The notes under the pieces are model-generated. The model was not told where the DNA came from. It saw only the letters and a program-made list of their open reading frames with translations, and made no database searches. From a virus: a stretch of DNA of 29,571 nt. The first letter of the stretch is position 1, and every line of letters begins with the position of its first letter. Made by a program: the position numbers and the translations under genes. The stretch covers positions 1-29,571 of the IMG/VR virus record IMGVR_UViG_3300020442_001111. One strand, given 5' to 3'. Below are positions 9,554-18,324 of the stretch, in pieces.

Positions 9554-9997
9554 CTACGAAATTGTTATTGTCCAAGTAACTGTCATTGAGTCTGAAGCGC
9601 CTTTATTAATAACAGAAAAAACTGTTCTACATAGTAAAGTACCTGCTGATGCTGCATTTAAAATACCTGCCTCAGTAATAGCTCCTGTACCTGTGCCCGC
9701 TGCAAATGTTGCAACGTATGCTACTGCGTTTGAAGTAACAGTTGTAGAAGTTAATGCCTGTCTAGCTGCCTCTGTCCCTAAAGCGGAATCTCCTGCTGCT
9801 GCCGCTGTGGCGGATGTACCAATTGCCATGTGAGACATAGCCGTTGCTGTTGCATCTTTCATTCTAGATGCAATAAAATCCAATCCATCATCAACAACCA
9901 AGTTTGTTAAGTTTCTTTTATCCTTAACATTTCCGTTTTCGTCTTTGATCTCAATGGTAAGCTTACCTGTTGCTTTAAATCCATCTTCTCGAATCAT
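9554..9997 (-). CDS. Small virion structural protein (appendage-like), unknown
   Basis: 147 residues. It starts with a charged segment (GKLTIEIKDENGNVKDKRN), then NLVVDDGLDFIASRM, followed by an Ala/Thr/Gly-rich beta region ending DSMTVTWTITIS. The combination of a short 'LTNLVVDDGLDFIASRM' motif and a beta tail is familiar from small structural proteins near baseplate genes of marine and other tailed phages, but I know no assigned function. A good AGGAG ribosome binding site lies 6-10 bases before the ATG. It sits between the gp7-like gene and gp8, where T4 has no gene, so it is an addition to the wedge cluster. It may be a minor baseplate decoration protein (inference). Confidence 0.75.
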   Translation of the reverse strand: MIREDGFKATGKLTIEIKDENGNVKDKRNLTNLVVDDGLDFIASRMKDATATAMSHMAIGTSATAAAAGDSALGTEAARQALTSTTVTSNAVAYVATFAAGTGTGAITEAGILNAASAGTLLCRTVFSVINKGASDSMTVTWTITIS

Positions 9998-10021
9998 GTT
10001 TGTCTCCTAGTATTCTTTTTC

Positions 10022-12391
10022 TTATGCAAGTGTTCTAACGTCACCTACATAGTCTTCTGAAAGATATGTGTTATTCACATAATCTTGATTAATAATAGTT
10101 CCACTTTGTGATGTTGTAACTGTATCTAATGGGTTTCTAATTATACCAAACGTACTATCAAATACATCACTTACTGTAGCTGTATTATTAAAGACTACAT
10201 TCGTATTTATACTCGATATTGTCTCAGTTATAGAAGTATTGGTAGAAACTGCCTTCGCATAACTTATCTCAAATGCAGGATTACCTACGTTGTAGTTGTC
10301 TGCATCGTTACCATCTGTGGAATCGTTCCAATAACCATCTTCACAATACGGATCAGCTGTCTGGTCTGCTGCCAACGGAGTCTCTGAGATGTTCCCCATA
10401 TTAAAGGCAATAGCATGACTTTCTGTTGCATTGTGAGTATCGGTTAAAATTTTGCTAATATCTATAGCACGTGATGTATCATTTGTAGTTACCATTTCTA
10501 CATTAATTAATTTGTAGAATACATAACCAGGAGAGCTTATGCTAAATCCTGTGTCAAAGAATACATCACTTTTAATTAATAGATCTCCAAATACCTGCAT
10601 ACCTGCTGGATGCACCGTATCTCTTATTCTTCTGTCCCACTCTGTTTGTGGAACACCAGATTTAACTACATAAGAATAAGGTTGGAATCTATTATTGTCT
10701 TGTAAGACGTTGACGTCTGATATTTTACCTCTATCATCTTTCCATTTACCTTCGTACTCAAACAAGTAACCTGTTCTCATTGTAACAATTATTTGCTCGC
10801 CACTAGGCGATGTTAATGGAATGTCTGTCTCCGCTTCTAAGAATGTTGAACCAGGATTGATAACTTGGAATGCTGTAGGAAGTCCTGCAGTAGAAATCGC
10901 TGTTACTCTTACAAACGCATCATTAGCTCCACCTTTGAAAGTATAGTTATCTGATGCACTTGTATGGTTAAAGAAATAACCACCACCGGAACCGTTTGTT
11001 CCGTCACCTGTAATGGCATAACCTCTGCCATCATCTCCTGTTTCATTAACTAAATAAACTTGTCCTACTTTAAATCCAGCATCACTTGCTGAACCCGAGT
11101 AAGATTTGTAGGTTACTCCTGTTAGAACTCTAACCAAATAACCATATATATTTTCTGTTTCGTTTGATTTACCGTCATCAACTACATAGGATCTTAAATC
11201 AGAACCTTGTGCTGTACCCGATGAATCATTATATTTTTCTGTATGAAAAATTATTCCTGCTGTTGTATAACCTGAACCACCTGCTGTAACTGTGACTCCT
11301 GTTACTTTACCGTTTGCTACGGTTGCTACACCTGTTGCACCTGATCCATCTCCTGTAAACTGTACAATAGGCGCTGCCTCATAATCATCACCTTGATTTG
11401 TCATTGTTACCGAGGAGACGGCACCGCCTGACAAAGTTACTGTTCCTGCTGCCTCTGCTCCCGGGCCAAATACCTGAGTAACACCGGCGTCATCAAATGT
11501 GACGATTAATTCGAATCTTTGTAATGTCAAACCATTTGTTTGATACGCGTTCTTTTTAACTCTTCTTACAGTAGCATTATGTTGTTTTAAAATTGTAACA
11601 GAACCTGTAGTAGAAAAATATCTAATATCTATCTTTTTACCTGTAAGTGATAATGGTTCTAAACTTCCTGCACCGTGTACAGCTTCTTGTATTTTAACTG
11701 CTTTTTCTTTATTGTATATACCGTCAGATGCTCTTAAAACATAGTTATTAGGATAACTTACGACAACATTTTCGTTAAAAAGTAATCTAAAAAATAACTC
11801 TATGGATTCTCTGGATCCTTTTGCTTCGTAAAAGTCTTTTGCTCTTTTGTAAAAGAAAGCTTTATCTACTTTTAATGATTTTGGAAAATCATATGCTAAA
11901 GCTCCTCTCCATTTATCTAAAAATTCTTCGCTTGCTACATCTATATCAGCAGAGTAATTTCTTAAAGCGTCACCTTGTTTTCCTTCTTGGTCCATATAAG
12001 CATAATATTTTTCCAAAAATGTAACAAATGTAGGATATTCCTCTTTAATAAAATCAGGTACTTGTGACTTTAGTAAAGGTGAAAAGTTTCTGTGTTCGTA
12101 TGTTGGTGTTTCGTTACCTACGTCTAATACAGCTGTAGCTGCTGCATTTTGTGCTGATGTATCACTTGCATGAGGTGTTATTGTAACCGTTGGGGCCGAA
12201 GTATATCCTGACCCTTTATTTGTAATATTAATAGATGTAATTACGCCACTAAATACTGCGGCTGTTGCTTCTGCTCCTGTTCCACCACCGCCTGTAAATG
12301 ATATCGTAGGTGGGTTATTATAACCCGTACCGGCGTTCGTAATTGTAACGCTTTTTACATATCTATAAAATGATGGGACTATATCTGCCAT
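10022..12391 (-). CDS. 7: gp7-like baseplate wedge protein
   Basis: 789 residues (T4 gp7 has 1032). The region at about 95-235 carries FFYKRAKDFYEAKGSRESIE followed by LFFRLLFNENV, which aligns by eye with the C-terminal half of T4 gp7 (FFESRSYDFYSTKGIEASYK, then FLFKVLYNEEV), and DTVHPAGMQVFGDLLI (591-606) with T4 RFVHPVGFGFI. In T4, gp7 bridges gp10, gp8 and gp6 in the wedge. The long N-terminal part of T4 gp7 is missing; instead residues 12-90 and 312-380 are Gly-Ser-Gly-Tyr-type beta modules. The start overlaps the gp6 stop codon by one base (TAATG). Gene order 6-7-8 supports the call. The alternative is an unrelated structural protein that has kept only this fold. Confidence 0.75.
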   Translation of the reverse strand: MADIVPSFYRYVKSVTITNAGTGYNNPPTISFTGGGGTGAEATAAVFSGVITSINITNKGSGYTSAPTVTITPHASDTSAQNAAATAVLDVGNETPTYEHRNFSPLLKSQVPDFIKEEYPTFVTFLEKYYAYMDQEGKQGDALRNYSADIDVASEEFLDKWRGALAYDFPKSLKVDKAFFYKRAKDFYEAKGSRESIELFFRLLFNENVVVSYPNNYVLRASDGIYNKEKAVKIQEAVHGAGSLEPLSLTGKKIDIRYFSTTGSVTILKQHNATVRRVKKNAYQTNGLTLQRFELIVTFDDAGVTQVFGPGAEAAGTVTLSGGAVSSVTMTNQGDDYEAAPIVQFTGDGSGATGVATVANGKVTGVTVTAGGSGYTTAGIIFHTEKYNDSSGTAQGSDLRSYVVDDGKSNETENIYGYLVRVLTGVTYKSYSGSASDAGFKVGQVYLVNETGDDGRGYAITGDGTNGSGGGYFFNHTSASDNYTFKGGANDAFVRVTAISTAGLPTAFQVINPGSTFLEAETDIPLTSPSGEQIIVTMRTGYLFEYEGKWKDDRGKISDVNVLQDNNRFQPYSYVVKSGVPQTEWDRRIRDTVHPAGMQVFGDLLIKSDVFFDTGFSISSPGYVFYKLINVEMVTTNDTSRAIDISKILTDTHNATESHAIAFNMGNISETPLAADQTADPYCEDGYWNDSTDGNDADNYNVGNPAFEISYAKAVSTNTSITETISSINTNVVFNNTATVSDVFDSTFGIIRNPLDTVTTSQSGTIINQDYVNNTYLSEDYVGDVRTLA

Positions 12392-14583
12392 TAAACTTCA
12401 TCTACTTCTTGTGTTGCATTTAGTCTGAGACCTATTCTACTATTAATAACTGAATCTGTAATAGAATCATCTAACGCTAATACAGTATTTCTACTTGGTT
12501 TTGCTATTACTGCTGCTGTACTTGTATCAGAAGTTCTAATTAATGCTTGCGTTGTAATATCAGAAACTGTATCATGTGTTTTAGCATTTATTCTTAAATG
12601 TGTTTCTGTTCCGTATAAAGCTGCTATTGTCATTGATTGTATTGTAATAGTACCTGAATCGTAATCAATTGATCCTACTTCTGAAATAATTGTTCCGTCT
12701 CCTTTAACTGCATTTATAACACCTGTACCTGAGTAGAGAGGGGCAACTACTGTTGAACCAGGAACGTCTTTTAGTGTAACTTTATGATTTTGCCCGCCTA
12801 CTGTAATATTAAAGTGTGTGCTTGAAACTTCCCTTGGATTTAATTTATGATTAAATTTAACTGTATAATTTTTACTGCTATTCAGTTCAACTTCAACTCT
12901 TTTTTGTAGGCTAGTAACAATATTTAAAGATTTTATAGAATCACTACTAGCTAAAATTCTGTTATGTAGTTCTGTAAAATAAAAACTTTTATTAAGTTTA
13001 TTTAAATTTGTATTAAAATATCCATTGATTGCATCTCTAACTACACCTTCTACACCACCTTTAGATAGTGTTGTAATTTTAGGATTATAAACAATACCTA
13101 TATCTAAACCTATATAAGTGTATTCTGGATCTACAAATTCAGGCATAATAGCAACAGGTGTTTTAGGTTCTATTACCTGTGTTTTAATATTATCTTTATC
13201 TGCGTCTGTTATAATAGACCCTGGTTGAGGGTTTAAGGAAATAAACACCTTACCATACATAGGAGGATCGTTCTTTTCTCCGCCCCATACAGAAACAGAT
13301 GCAACGTTAGCATTACTTGCTAATATTAGTGCTTCGTAATCTGCTGATGTAACTGCTCTATCTCTTGTAGCATTATAACGTGGTGCATTAAATCTAATTG
13401 AATCAATGTTTTCTTTTCTTTTACCACCTGAAGATTGATACGCTAAATCGACTGTTGTAGTTTCTCCACTTCCTGATATTGAAGTAGGTAAACTAAATGT
13501 TCTACCAAAATTACCTAATTCTCCTGAACTGACAATATAATCAACAGTAATAACATTATCTACAGTTAACGCTTTACCTATTACACCGTCACCAAATCTT
13601 AGTTGATATAAACCATCTGGGCCTTCTTCTAAGAAAAATGCTTTTGTATCGTTTTTAACATTTAAAAATTTATCTGCTTTATTAAATGTATCTACTGTCA
13701 ACGAAGTTAAAGACTCCTGTACTCTAACTCTTAATGTACTAACATCAACATTTTTATTTGGTATTGTAAACGGTCCTTGTAAGTTTGTTAGGTTTACAAC
13801 AAATTGATTGGATACTCTTACTCCCTCTTTTACTTCTAAACTATTAAAATTAAATTGTGTTTGTGTAGTTGAACTTGCAGCTTGTCCTGTGTATCTACCA
13901 TATGTAAGTTCTGATTCTATTTTTACACCAGAGTCTGTTAAATTATAAGTTCCTAAAGTTGACTTAGCGTGATTCATAATACCACTAGGCATATAAAATG
14001 TAACTCCAGGATATTCAGAGAATGTATGTGTATGTGCTGAAGGATTTGACGCTGTGTCAGCAGCAACTGCTGCCGCTTCTGTTAAATAAAGAGGATAATA
14101 ATAACCTTTTCCGTGTGTTGCGTCTGTTCCAAATAGATAGTAAGGGCCTACTCCGCCTGCTGTAACAGCATTAACTACTGTGGATTCTAATGGATAAAAT
14201 GTATATACTACTTTATCTATTGTAGTTGTGAAACCTTTATCTCTACTTATTTCTAGTGAAGTAGATGTATAAGAACTGTCTGGAATAATACTAATATTTA
14301 ATTTTGCTACTGCTCCTAATCTAGAACTTGGTGTATAACCAATCGCTCTAGCTAGAGATACAACGGATTCTCTTTTTACCGCTGTGTCTAAAAACCCTTC
14401 ATTAGCAAGCATGTGTGCTAACATACCATTATAATGTGTATTATATGCTAGCAACTCAATTAAATGAGAAAGTCCTGAACCTTCAAAATTATAATCGCTA
14501 AACTCTGTTTGTGCTTTGAGATAATTTTTTAAGTTTGCCTTAATTTCATCAAAGTCTAACTCTGTTACGTTTAATTGTGCCAT
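12391..14583 (-). CDS. 6: Baseplate wedge subunit gp6
   Basis: 730 residues, near the T4 gp6 size (660). The N-terminus (LNVTELDFDEIKANLKNYLK) followed by SGLSHLIELLAYNTHYNGML is the conserved opening of gp6/baseplate J-like proteins, and RDRAVTSADYEALILAS and PMYGKVFISLNPQPGS are further gp6-family stretches. gp6 dimers form the inner ring that joins the six wedges and controls sheath contraction. The start is one base after the gp25 stop codon and the stop overlaps the next start, as in a coupled operon. No membrane segment or insertion is evident. The assignment is firm from motif content and from gene order 25-6-7-8. Confidence 0.93.
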   Translation of the reverse strand: MAQLNVTELDFDEIKANLKNYLKAQTEFSDYNFEGSGLSHLIELLAYNTHYNGMLAHMLANEGFLDTAVKRESVVSLARAIGYTPSSRLGAVAKLNISIIPDSSYTSTSLEISRDKGFTTTIDKVVYTFYPLESTVVNAVTAGGVGPYYLFGTDATHGKGYYYPLYLTEAAAVAADTASNPSAHTHTFSEYPGVTFYMPSGIMNHAKSTLGTYNLTDSGVKIESELTYGRYTGQAASSTTQTQFNFNSLEVKEGVRVSNQFVVNLTNLQGPFTIPNKNVDVSTLRVRVQESLTSLTVDTFNKADKFLNVKNDTKAFFLEEGPDGLYQLRFGDGVIGKALTVDNVITVDYIVSSGELGNFGRTFSLPTSISGSGETTTVDLAYQSSGGKRKENIDSIRFNAPRYNATRDRAVTSADYEALILASNANVASVSVWGGEKNDPPMYGKVFISLNPQPGSIITDADKDNIKTQVIEPKTPVAIMPEFVDPEYTYIGLDIGIVYNPKITTLSKGGVEGVVRDAINGYFNTNLNKLNKSFYFTELHNRILASSDSIKSLNIVTSLQKRVEVELNSSKNYTVKFNHKLNPREVSSTHFNITVGGQNHKVTLKDVPGSTVVAPLYSGTGVINAVKGDGTIISEVGSIDYDSGTITIQSMTIAALYGTETHLRINAKTHDTVSDITTQALIRTSDTSTAAVIAKPSRNTVLALDDSITDSVINSRIGLRLNATQEVDEV

Positions 14584-14584
14584 T

Positions 14585-14980
14585 TTACCTGATCCTGTCT
14601 AGTATTACTGATAGTTGCGTTGGTTCATTAACTCCTACCACTCTATAAAATATATCTATTTTCCAATATAAGTTGTCTATATTTTCTGTAAGTTTTACCC
14701 TTTCAATCAATGCTCTCGGCTCGTATGCCTCAAGTATTTCTTCGATTTGTCTTTCTACCATTGGCCTTACAACCATGCTATTTTCAAATAACATTCTATA
14801 TACAGGGGACTCTATTGTAGGATTAAACTTTCTATCATATTTCTTTGTTAAAAGTAAGTTTTTTATTGATTGTTTAACCGCATTTACATCTATCTTTTTA
14901 TTTACGTCGAGAGATACTGCATTTGCCGTAAAGGCCATGTCAATATCCTTATATATTCTTGTAATCTCGCCCTTTGCCAT
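14585..14980 (-). CDS. 25: Baseplate wedge subunit gp25
   Basis: 131 residues, the family's usual length (T4: 132). It has the gp25/W family pattern: ITRIYKDIDMAF at the N-terminus, SIKNLLLTKKYDRKFNP, then MVERQIEEILEAYEPRALIE with the conserved EPR, and a C-terminal beta strand. gp25 binds gp6 and gp53 in the wedge core and contacts the sheath. The ATG at 14980 lies exactly 5 bases below a TATAAATA box and no Shine-Dalgarno sequence is present, so its mRNA from that promoter would be leaderless. The N-terminus starts as expected for the family, which supports this start. Confidence 0.93.
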   Translation of the reverse strand: MAKGEITRIYKDIDMAFTANAVSLDVNKKIDVNAVKQSIKNLLLTKKYDRKFNPTIESPVYRMLFENSMVVRPMVERQIEEILEAYEPRALIERVKLTENIDNLYWKIDIFYRVVGVNEPTQLSVILDRIR

Positions 14981-14985
14981 AGTAG

Positions 14986-14993
14986 TATTTATA
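14986..14993 (-). promoter_or_regulatory. T4-type late promoter for gp25 onward
   Basis: TATAAATA on the minus strand in the 24-base gap before gp25. In T4, this box spans -13 to -6, so transcription would start at about 14980, which is the A of the gp25 ATG. It would restart late transcription of the downstream wedge genes. Confidence 0.75.
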
Positions 14994-15004
14994 ACGGTTT
15001 TTTG

Positions 15005-16678
15005 TTAAATTCTAATTTTAGGAACGTCAAACTGTAAAAAGTCGTCTGTAGCTTCTTTTGTAATAGCTTCTATATCTAAATCTAGTTCAAACTTAGGAAA
15101 GTCTGGTAGTTTTCCTGATTTTAAAAATGCTACCGGATCTATTTCCGGGAATTTTGTAGGTATTCCTTTAAGTGTAAACCCTACACCTCCAGCATCTGGC
15201 ATAAAGTTAGGAATCATTTCACATATTTTACTTATTTCTAATGATCCATTTCTAAGTGCTGATACAACATCATCTAAAGAATCAAAATCTCCTAAATCAA
15301 CATCTGCAAATCTTTCTTTCATATAATCAAGTTGTTGCTCTAATGCAGGTAGTGCGGCCGCTCCTGCTAATACCATACCTGCTATATCTCCTACAGCATC
15401 TTGTAATCCTTTCAATTCCTCAGGAATAAGACCATCTACAATACCTAAACCTATTTCAGGTATTAATATTTGTATAGCATCTAAAGTTCCGTTGATTGCT
15501 GCCTCAGCTTCTTGTTTAAGTTCATTTAATTTTCCTAAAGGAGACTCCTCAATTAATTCATCAATTTTATCATCGATTATATCAATTGCATCTGCTAGTC
15601 CCATTAGTCCTTCTGCGGGACCACAAGCATCCGCACCACCTAAAGCACCTTTGAATGCTGAAAGCGCTGCTGCTCCTGCTGCAATTCCAAGGGCAATATC
15701 TTTTATATCAGTGCCGCTATCGCCGCCACTGCTACCGCTACTTACACCTGTAGATCCAGTGGCCGAGCCCGTTGTAGTTGTTACGTTTTGTGCAACTACT
15801 ATACCAGGGTCTTGTTTAAGTGCAGTTTGTCTATTTACTCTGAATAATCTAAGTGTTACATCAAAGTCGTCGAATCTATCATTTGTATCGCCTTCTTTGT
15901 GTAAATAAAAATTTAGAAACCCTTGTCCGCCTCTAGTAGGAATATGAAGTTTACCTCTTCCCGCCGGTGAGTCGCTTTGGTAAATTAATAGTCTTCTTCT
16001 ATCTTGTTCTCCCCACGGTTGCTCGCCAAATTTAAATTTAACTTCGCCGTTTTGTTTAAGTCCAAAACCAGTTGGCGCACCGTATGCAACTTTACTTATG
16101 GTCGCCGTAAGCACATAGCCAGATAAATTTATACCAACAGGAAATTTAATATTAAATTGATCAAATCCTTGCCACCCCTGCTTAACATCTATTGGTATCG
16201 CTAGACCTTTTCCTTTTAAAAGTGTATAATTAGAATAATGTTGCGCTAGATCTTCATATCTAGGATCCACTCTAGAGGGTTGGAATAACTCTTTCATTGT
16301 TCCACCAACAGTTGGACTGTCTGGCGGAGTATAACCTGTCTGAGATTCTTTGACTGCAGTGACTTCGAAATAACCGTATAGTTGCCCACCAAAACTTACT
16401 GATGAACATTCAAATACATCACCCACTTTATAATTTCTTCCGGGGTCTACAATAGTTATTTTGCCATCTTGTAGTGTTGCGGTCGGGGCAGTATCTATTT
16501 CGAATATTGCACCAGAACCTGTTTTATCATAGAATGTTTGGGTGTAGGTAGGTGTTGCTACTATTTCTGGTTTTCCGAGGTACCTTGCTCCTGTTACATT
16601 GCTATTGTCGCTAAGTAACTGACGGCCAGGATCGGTAACCTTAACTTGTAATATTCCACCTCTACTAATAGTTGCCAT
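15005..16678 (-). CDS. Baseplate-region structural protein, 557 residues
   Basis: The N-terminus (MATISRGGILQVKVTDPGRQ) and residues 55-110 resemble one unit of the Gly-Ser-Gly-Tyr-type beta module (VDPGRNYKVGD). Residues 140-285 look like a conserved beta domain. A Ser/Gly/Thr linker (300-325) leads to Ala/Gly/Ile-rich helices (326-347, 395-420, 430-445) that are hydrophobic but broken by charged residues, so they are more likely packed or amphipathic than true membrane spans. Proteins of this kind sit between gp5 and gp25 in marine T4-like phages and are annotated only as structural. The start has an AGGAG site (GGAGATTAA before the ATG) and the gene is 8 bases after gp5. A central hub or spike-associated role is inferred from position. 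Confidence 0.8.
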   Translation of the reverse strand: MATISRGGILQVKVTDPGRQLLSDNSNVTGARYLGKPEIVATPTYTQTFYDKTGSGAIFEIDTAPTATLQDGKITIVDPGRNYKVGDVFECSSVSFGGQLYGYFEVTAVKESQTGYTPPDSPTVGGTMKELFQPSRVDPRYEDLAQHYSNYTLLKGKGLAIPIDVKQGWQGFDQFNIKFPVGINLSGYVLTATISKVAYGAPTGFGLKQNGEVKFKFGEQPWGEQDRRRLLIYQSDSPAGRGKLHIPTRGGQGFLNFYLHKEGDTNDRFDDFDVTLRLFRVNRQTALKQDPGIVVAQNVTTTTGSATGSTGVSSGSSGGDSGTDIKDIALGIAAGAAALSAFKGALGGADACGPAEGLMGLADAIDIIDDKIDELIEESPLGKLNELKQEAEAAINGTLDAIQILIPEIGLGIVDGLIPEELKGLQDAVGDIAGMVLAGAAALPALEQQLDYMKERFADVDLGDFDSLDDVVSALRNGSLEISKICEMIPNFMPDAGGVGFTLKGIPTKFPEIDPVAFLKSGKLPDFPKFELDLDIEAITKEATDDFLQFDVPKIRI

Positions 16679-16686
16679 TTAATCTC

Positions 16687-18324
16687 CTATGATCCCCCGT
16701 TTGGTGCGCTTGTGTCTGCTCCACCACCTGCATCATTACCATCATTCTGCGGGTGTGTATGAGTATGTAATGTCACATCATTAGATGTAATATTTCCAGC
16801 TGGTCCATCTATACTTAAATCTGGAGCATCTATCTCCATTGATGTTGTTGCATCAATATCAATTTCTGGTGCGTCTGTATCAATTTTACCTTCTGCTTCA
16901 ATAACTTGTTTGTAATCTGTATTTGTTCCGTCTCTGTCTTCAAATCCTTTAGCTTTTATTGGAGCATCAGCATCGCCTATAAACTTAGGCCCTACAAGTA
17001 TAAATTGATTTTTAGCTGTCATAAGAACTTGGTCTTTTGCTGACATTAATTTTGAAACACCGCCTGCTGCTAGAACTAAATCTTGACCAATGGTTGTTCT
17101 ATCATTTTCACCAACACTTGTTATACGATGTTTTTTAATATTTGTACTTAGGAAACTTCCATAGTTTTCTTTTACAGAACCATTAACTGTTGTTCTTTTT
17201 GTTCCGCCAACAGATTTAGTTTGATTAATTGTAATAGTTTCCATATCATCTTTAGAAACACGAGCCTGCCTATTTCCTGCGATTGTATAGTTTTGATCTG
17301 TACCTACCACTTTCATATGGTTACCATTAATTTTCTCGTATTTAGTTCCTGCTACAGACAAATGATAATCGCCATCTACTTCTTGTATATAATTTCCTTT
17401 AACAAGCATATTACAATCTCCTTCGATAGTTACATTACATTTTCCTCTAATCAATACACTATCATTACCTGCAATTATTTGATAATTATTTTTTGTAATA
17501 TTTTCTACTTTACTTCCATCATTATGTATTTCATACCATGTTCCTGCTGGGTGAAATTCATGTATTCTAATATTTTTAGGGGAGTTGTCTCTTTCGTGTA
17601 TGATTCCCGCTCTTGTTTCGTTTACAACATTAAAAGGATAAATTGAAGTTTCATCACCTGTTGCAGGTTCGTATTGCTCTACATATTTAGGTTCATAATC
17701 CTCTGCAGGATCATTGTCTGTAGGATTTGCTCTAGGGTGTGGTTCGTCCCATGTTTTATTTTCGTACGCTGTTCCTGGCCTATTATTACCCGACGCTCCA
17801 AATCCATCTTCAGACATATCAGGAGCTTTAGCTATTAATATTCCTGTTTCTCTATTTGATCTTCTATTTTTTAAGTTGTAATGGTCCTCTGCATTTCTTC
17901 TCGCTAATCTAGAAACATCAGGTTCTCCTTTACCCGCATATCCATCTGGTTTATCTTTTTCTCTGGGCCAGTTACCGTTAGGATCTTCATAACCTACTCC
18001 ATCAAATTGATGATTTTCAGGTGTTTGCCCTGCAATTGATCCCATTATCATTGGTATTTGTCCTTCTTCACCGTCAGCAAAGAAACCAACTACTAATGAA
18101 CCACAAACCAAACTGTGGTTTTCCATAATACCATTTACACCCGCATTACTTACAGGCATAATAGGTGTAGCAAAAGGTAAATCTTTTACAGGCAATTCAT
18201 TGAGATCTGCACTATGGTAACCGTATATTCTTACTTTTACTCTGCCTGTTTCTAATGGATCTACAATATCTTCTACAACGCCTGTCCACCATCTGAAAAC
18301 TGGGCCTTCAATATTTGTTATCAC
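16687..18324 (-). CDS. 5: Baseplate hub/spike protein gp5-like, no lysozyme domain
   Basis: 545 residues starting with GTG in TAGTG, overlapping the gp27-like stop by one base. Residues 8-100 form an OB-fold (FRWWTGVVEDIVDPLETGRV), as in gp5/VgrG. Residues 255-415 are a beta-helix with repeated short strands ending in Gly (VRIRG-like, VTIEGDC, LSVAG, YTIAG). Residues 488-520 form a narrowing Asp/Ile-rich spike stem, and the tip carries H520-T-H-T-H524, like metal-binding His pairs at the apex of other phage spikes. The T4 lysozyme domain between OB-fold and helix is absent: residues 105-250 are a Pro/Asn/Asp-rich linker without the Glu-Asp-Thr lysozyme signature. Role: central membrane-puncturing spike on the hub. 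Confidence 0.88.
   Translation of the reverse strand: MITNIEGPVFRWWTGVVEDIVDPLETGRVKVRIYGYHSADLNELPVKDLPFATPIMPVSNAGVNGIMENHSLVCGSLVVGFFADGEEGQIPMIMGSIAGQTPENHQFDGVGYEDPNGNWPREKDKPDGYAGKGEPDVSRLARRNAEDHYNLKNRRSNRETGILIAKAPDMSEDGFGASGNNRPGTAYENKTWDEPHPRANPTDNDPAEDYEPKYVEQYEPATGDETSIYPFNVVNETRAGIIHERDNSPKNIRIHEFHPAGTWYEIHNDGSKVENITKNNYQIIAGNDSVLIRGKCNVTIEGDCNMLVKGNYIQEVDGDYHLSVAGTKYEKINGNHMKVVGTDQNYTIAGNRQARVSKDDMETITINQTKSVGGTKRTTVNGSVKENYGSFLSTNIKKHRITSVGENDRTTIGQDLVLAAGGVSKLMSAKDQVLMTAKNQFILVGPKFIGDADAPIKAKGFEDRDGTNTDYKQVIEAEGKIDTDAPEIDIDATTSMEIDAPDLSIDGPAGNITSNDVTLHTHTHPQNDGNDAGGGADTSAPNGGS

Noticed and set aside
10204-10211. TATAAATA (minus) near the 3' end of the gp7-like gene
   Set aside because: About 200 bases from the next start codon and intragenic; no support beyond the 8-mer.
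15492-15908. 138-codon plus-strand frame, Ala/Ser/Pro-rich
   Set aside because: Mirror of the Ala/Gly/Ser-rich part of the 557-residue structural protein, no promoter or binding site.
17221-17646. 141-codon plus-strand open frame opposite gp5
   Set aside because: Antisense to the beta-helix part of a well-supported gene; the product is an Ile/Ser/Phe/Tyr-rich mirror of repeats, with no ribosome binding site.
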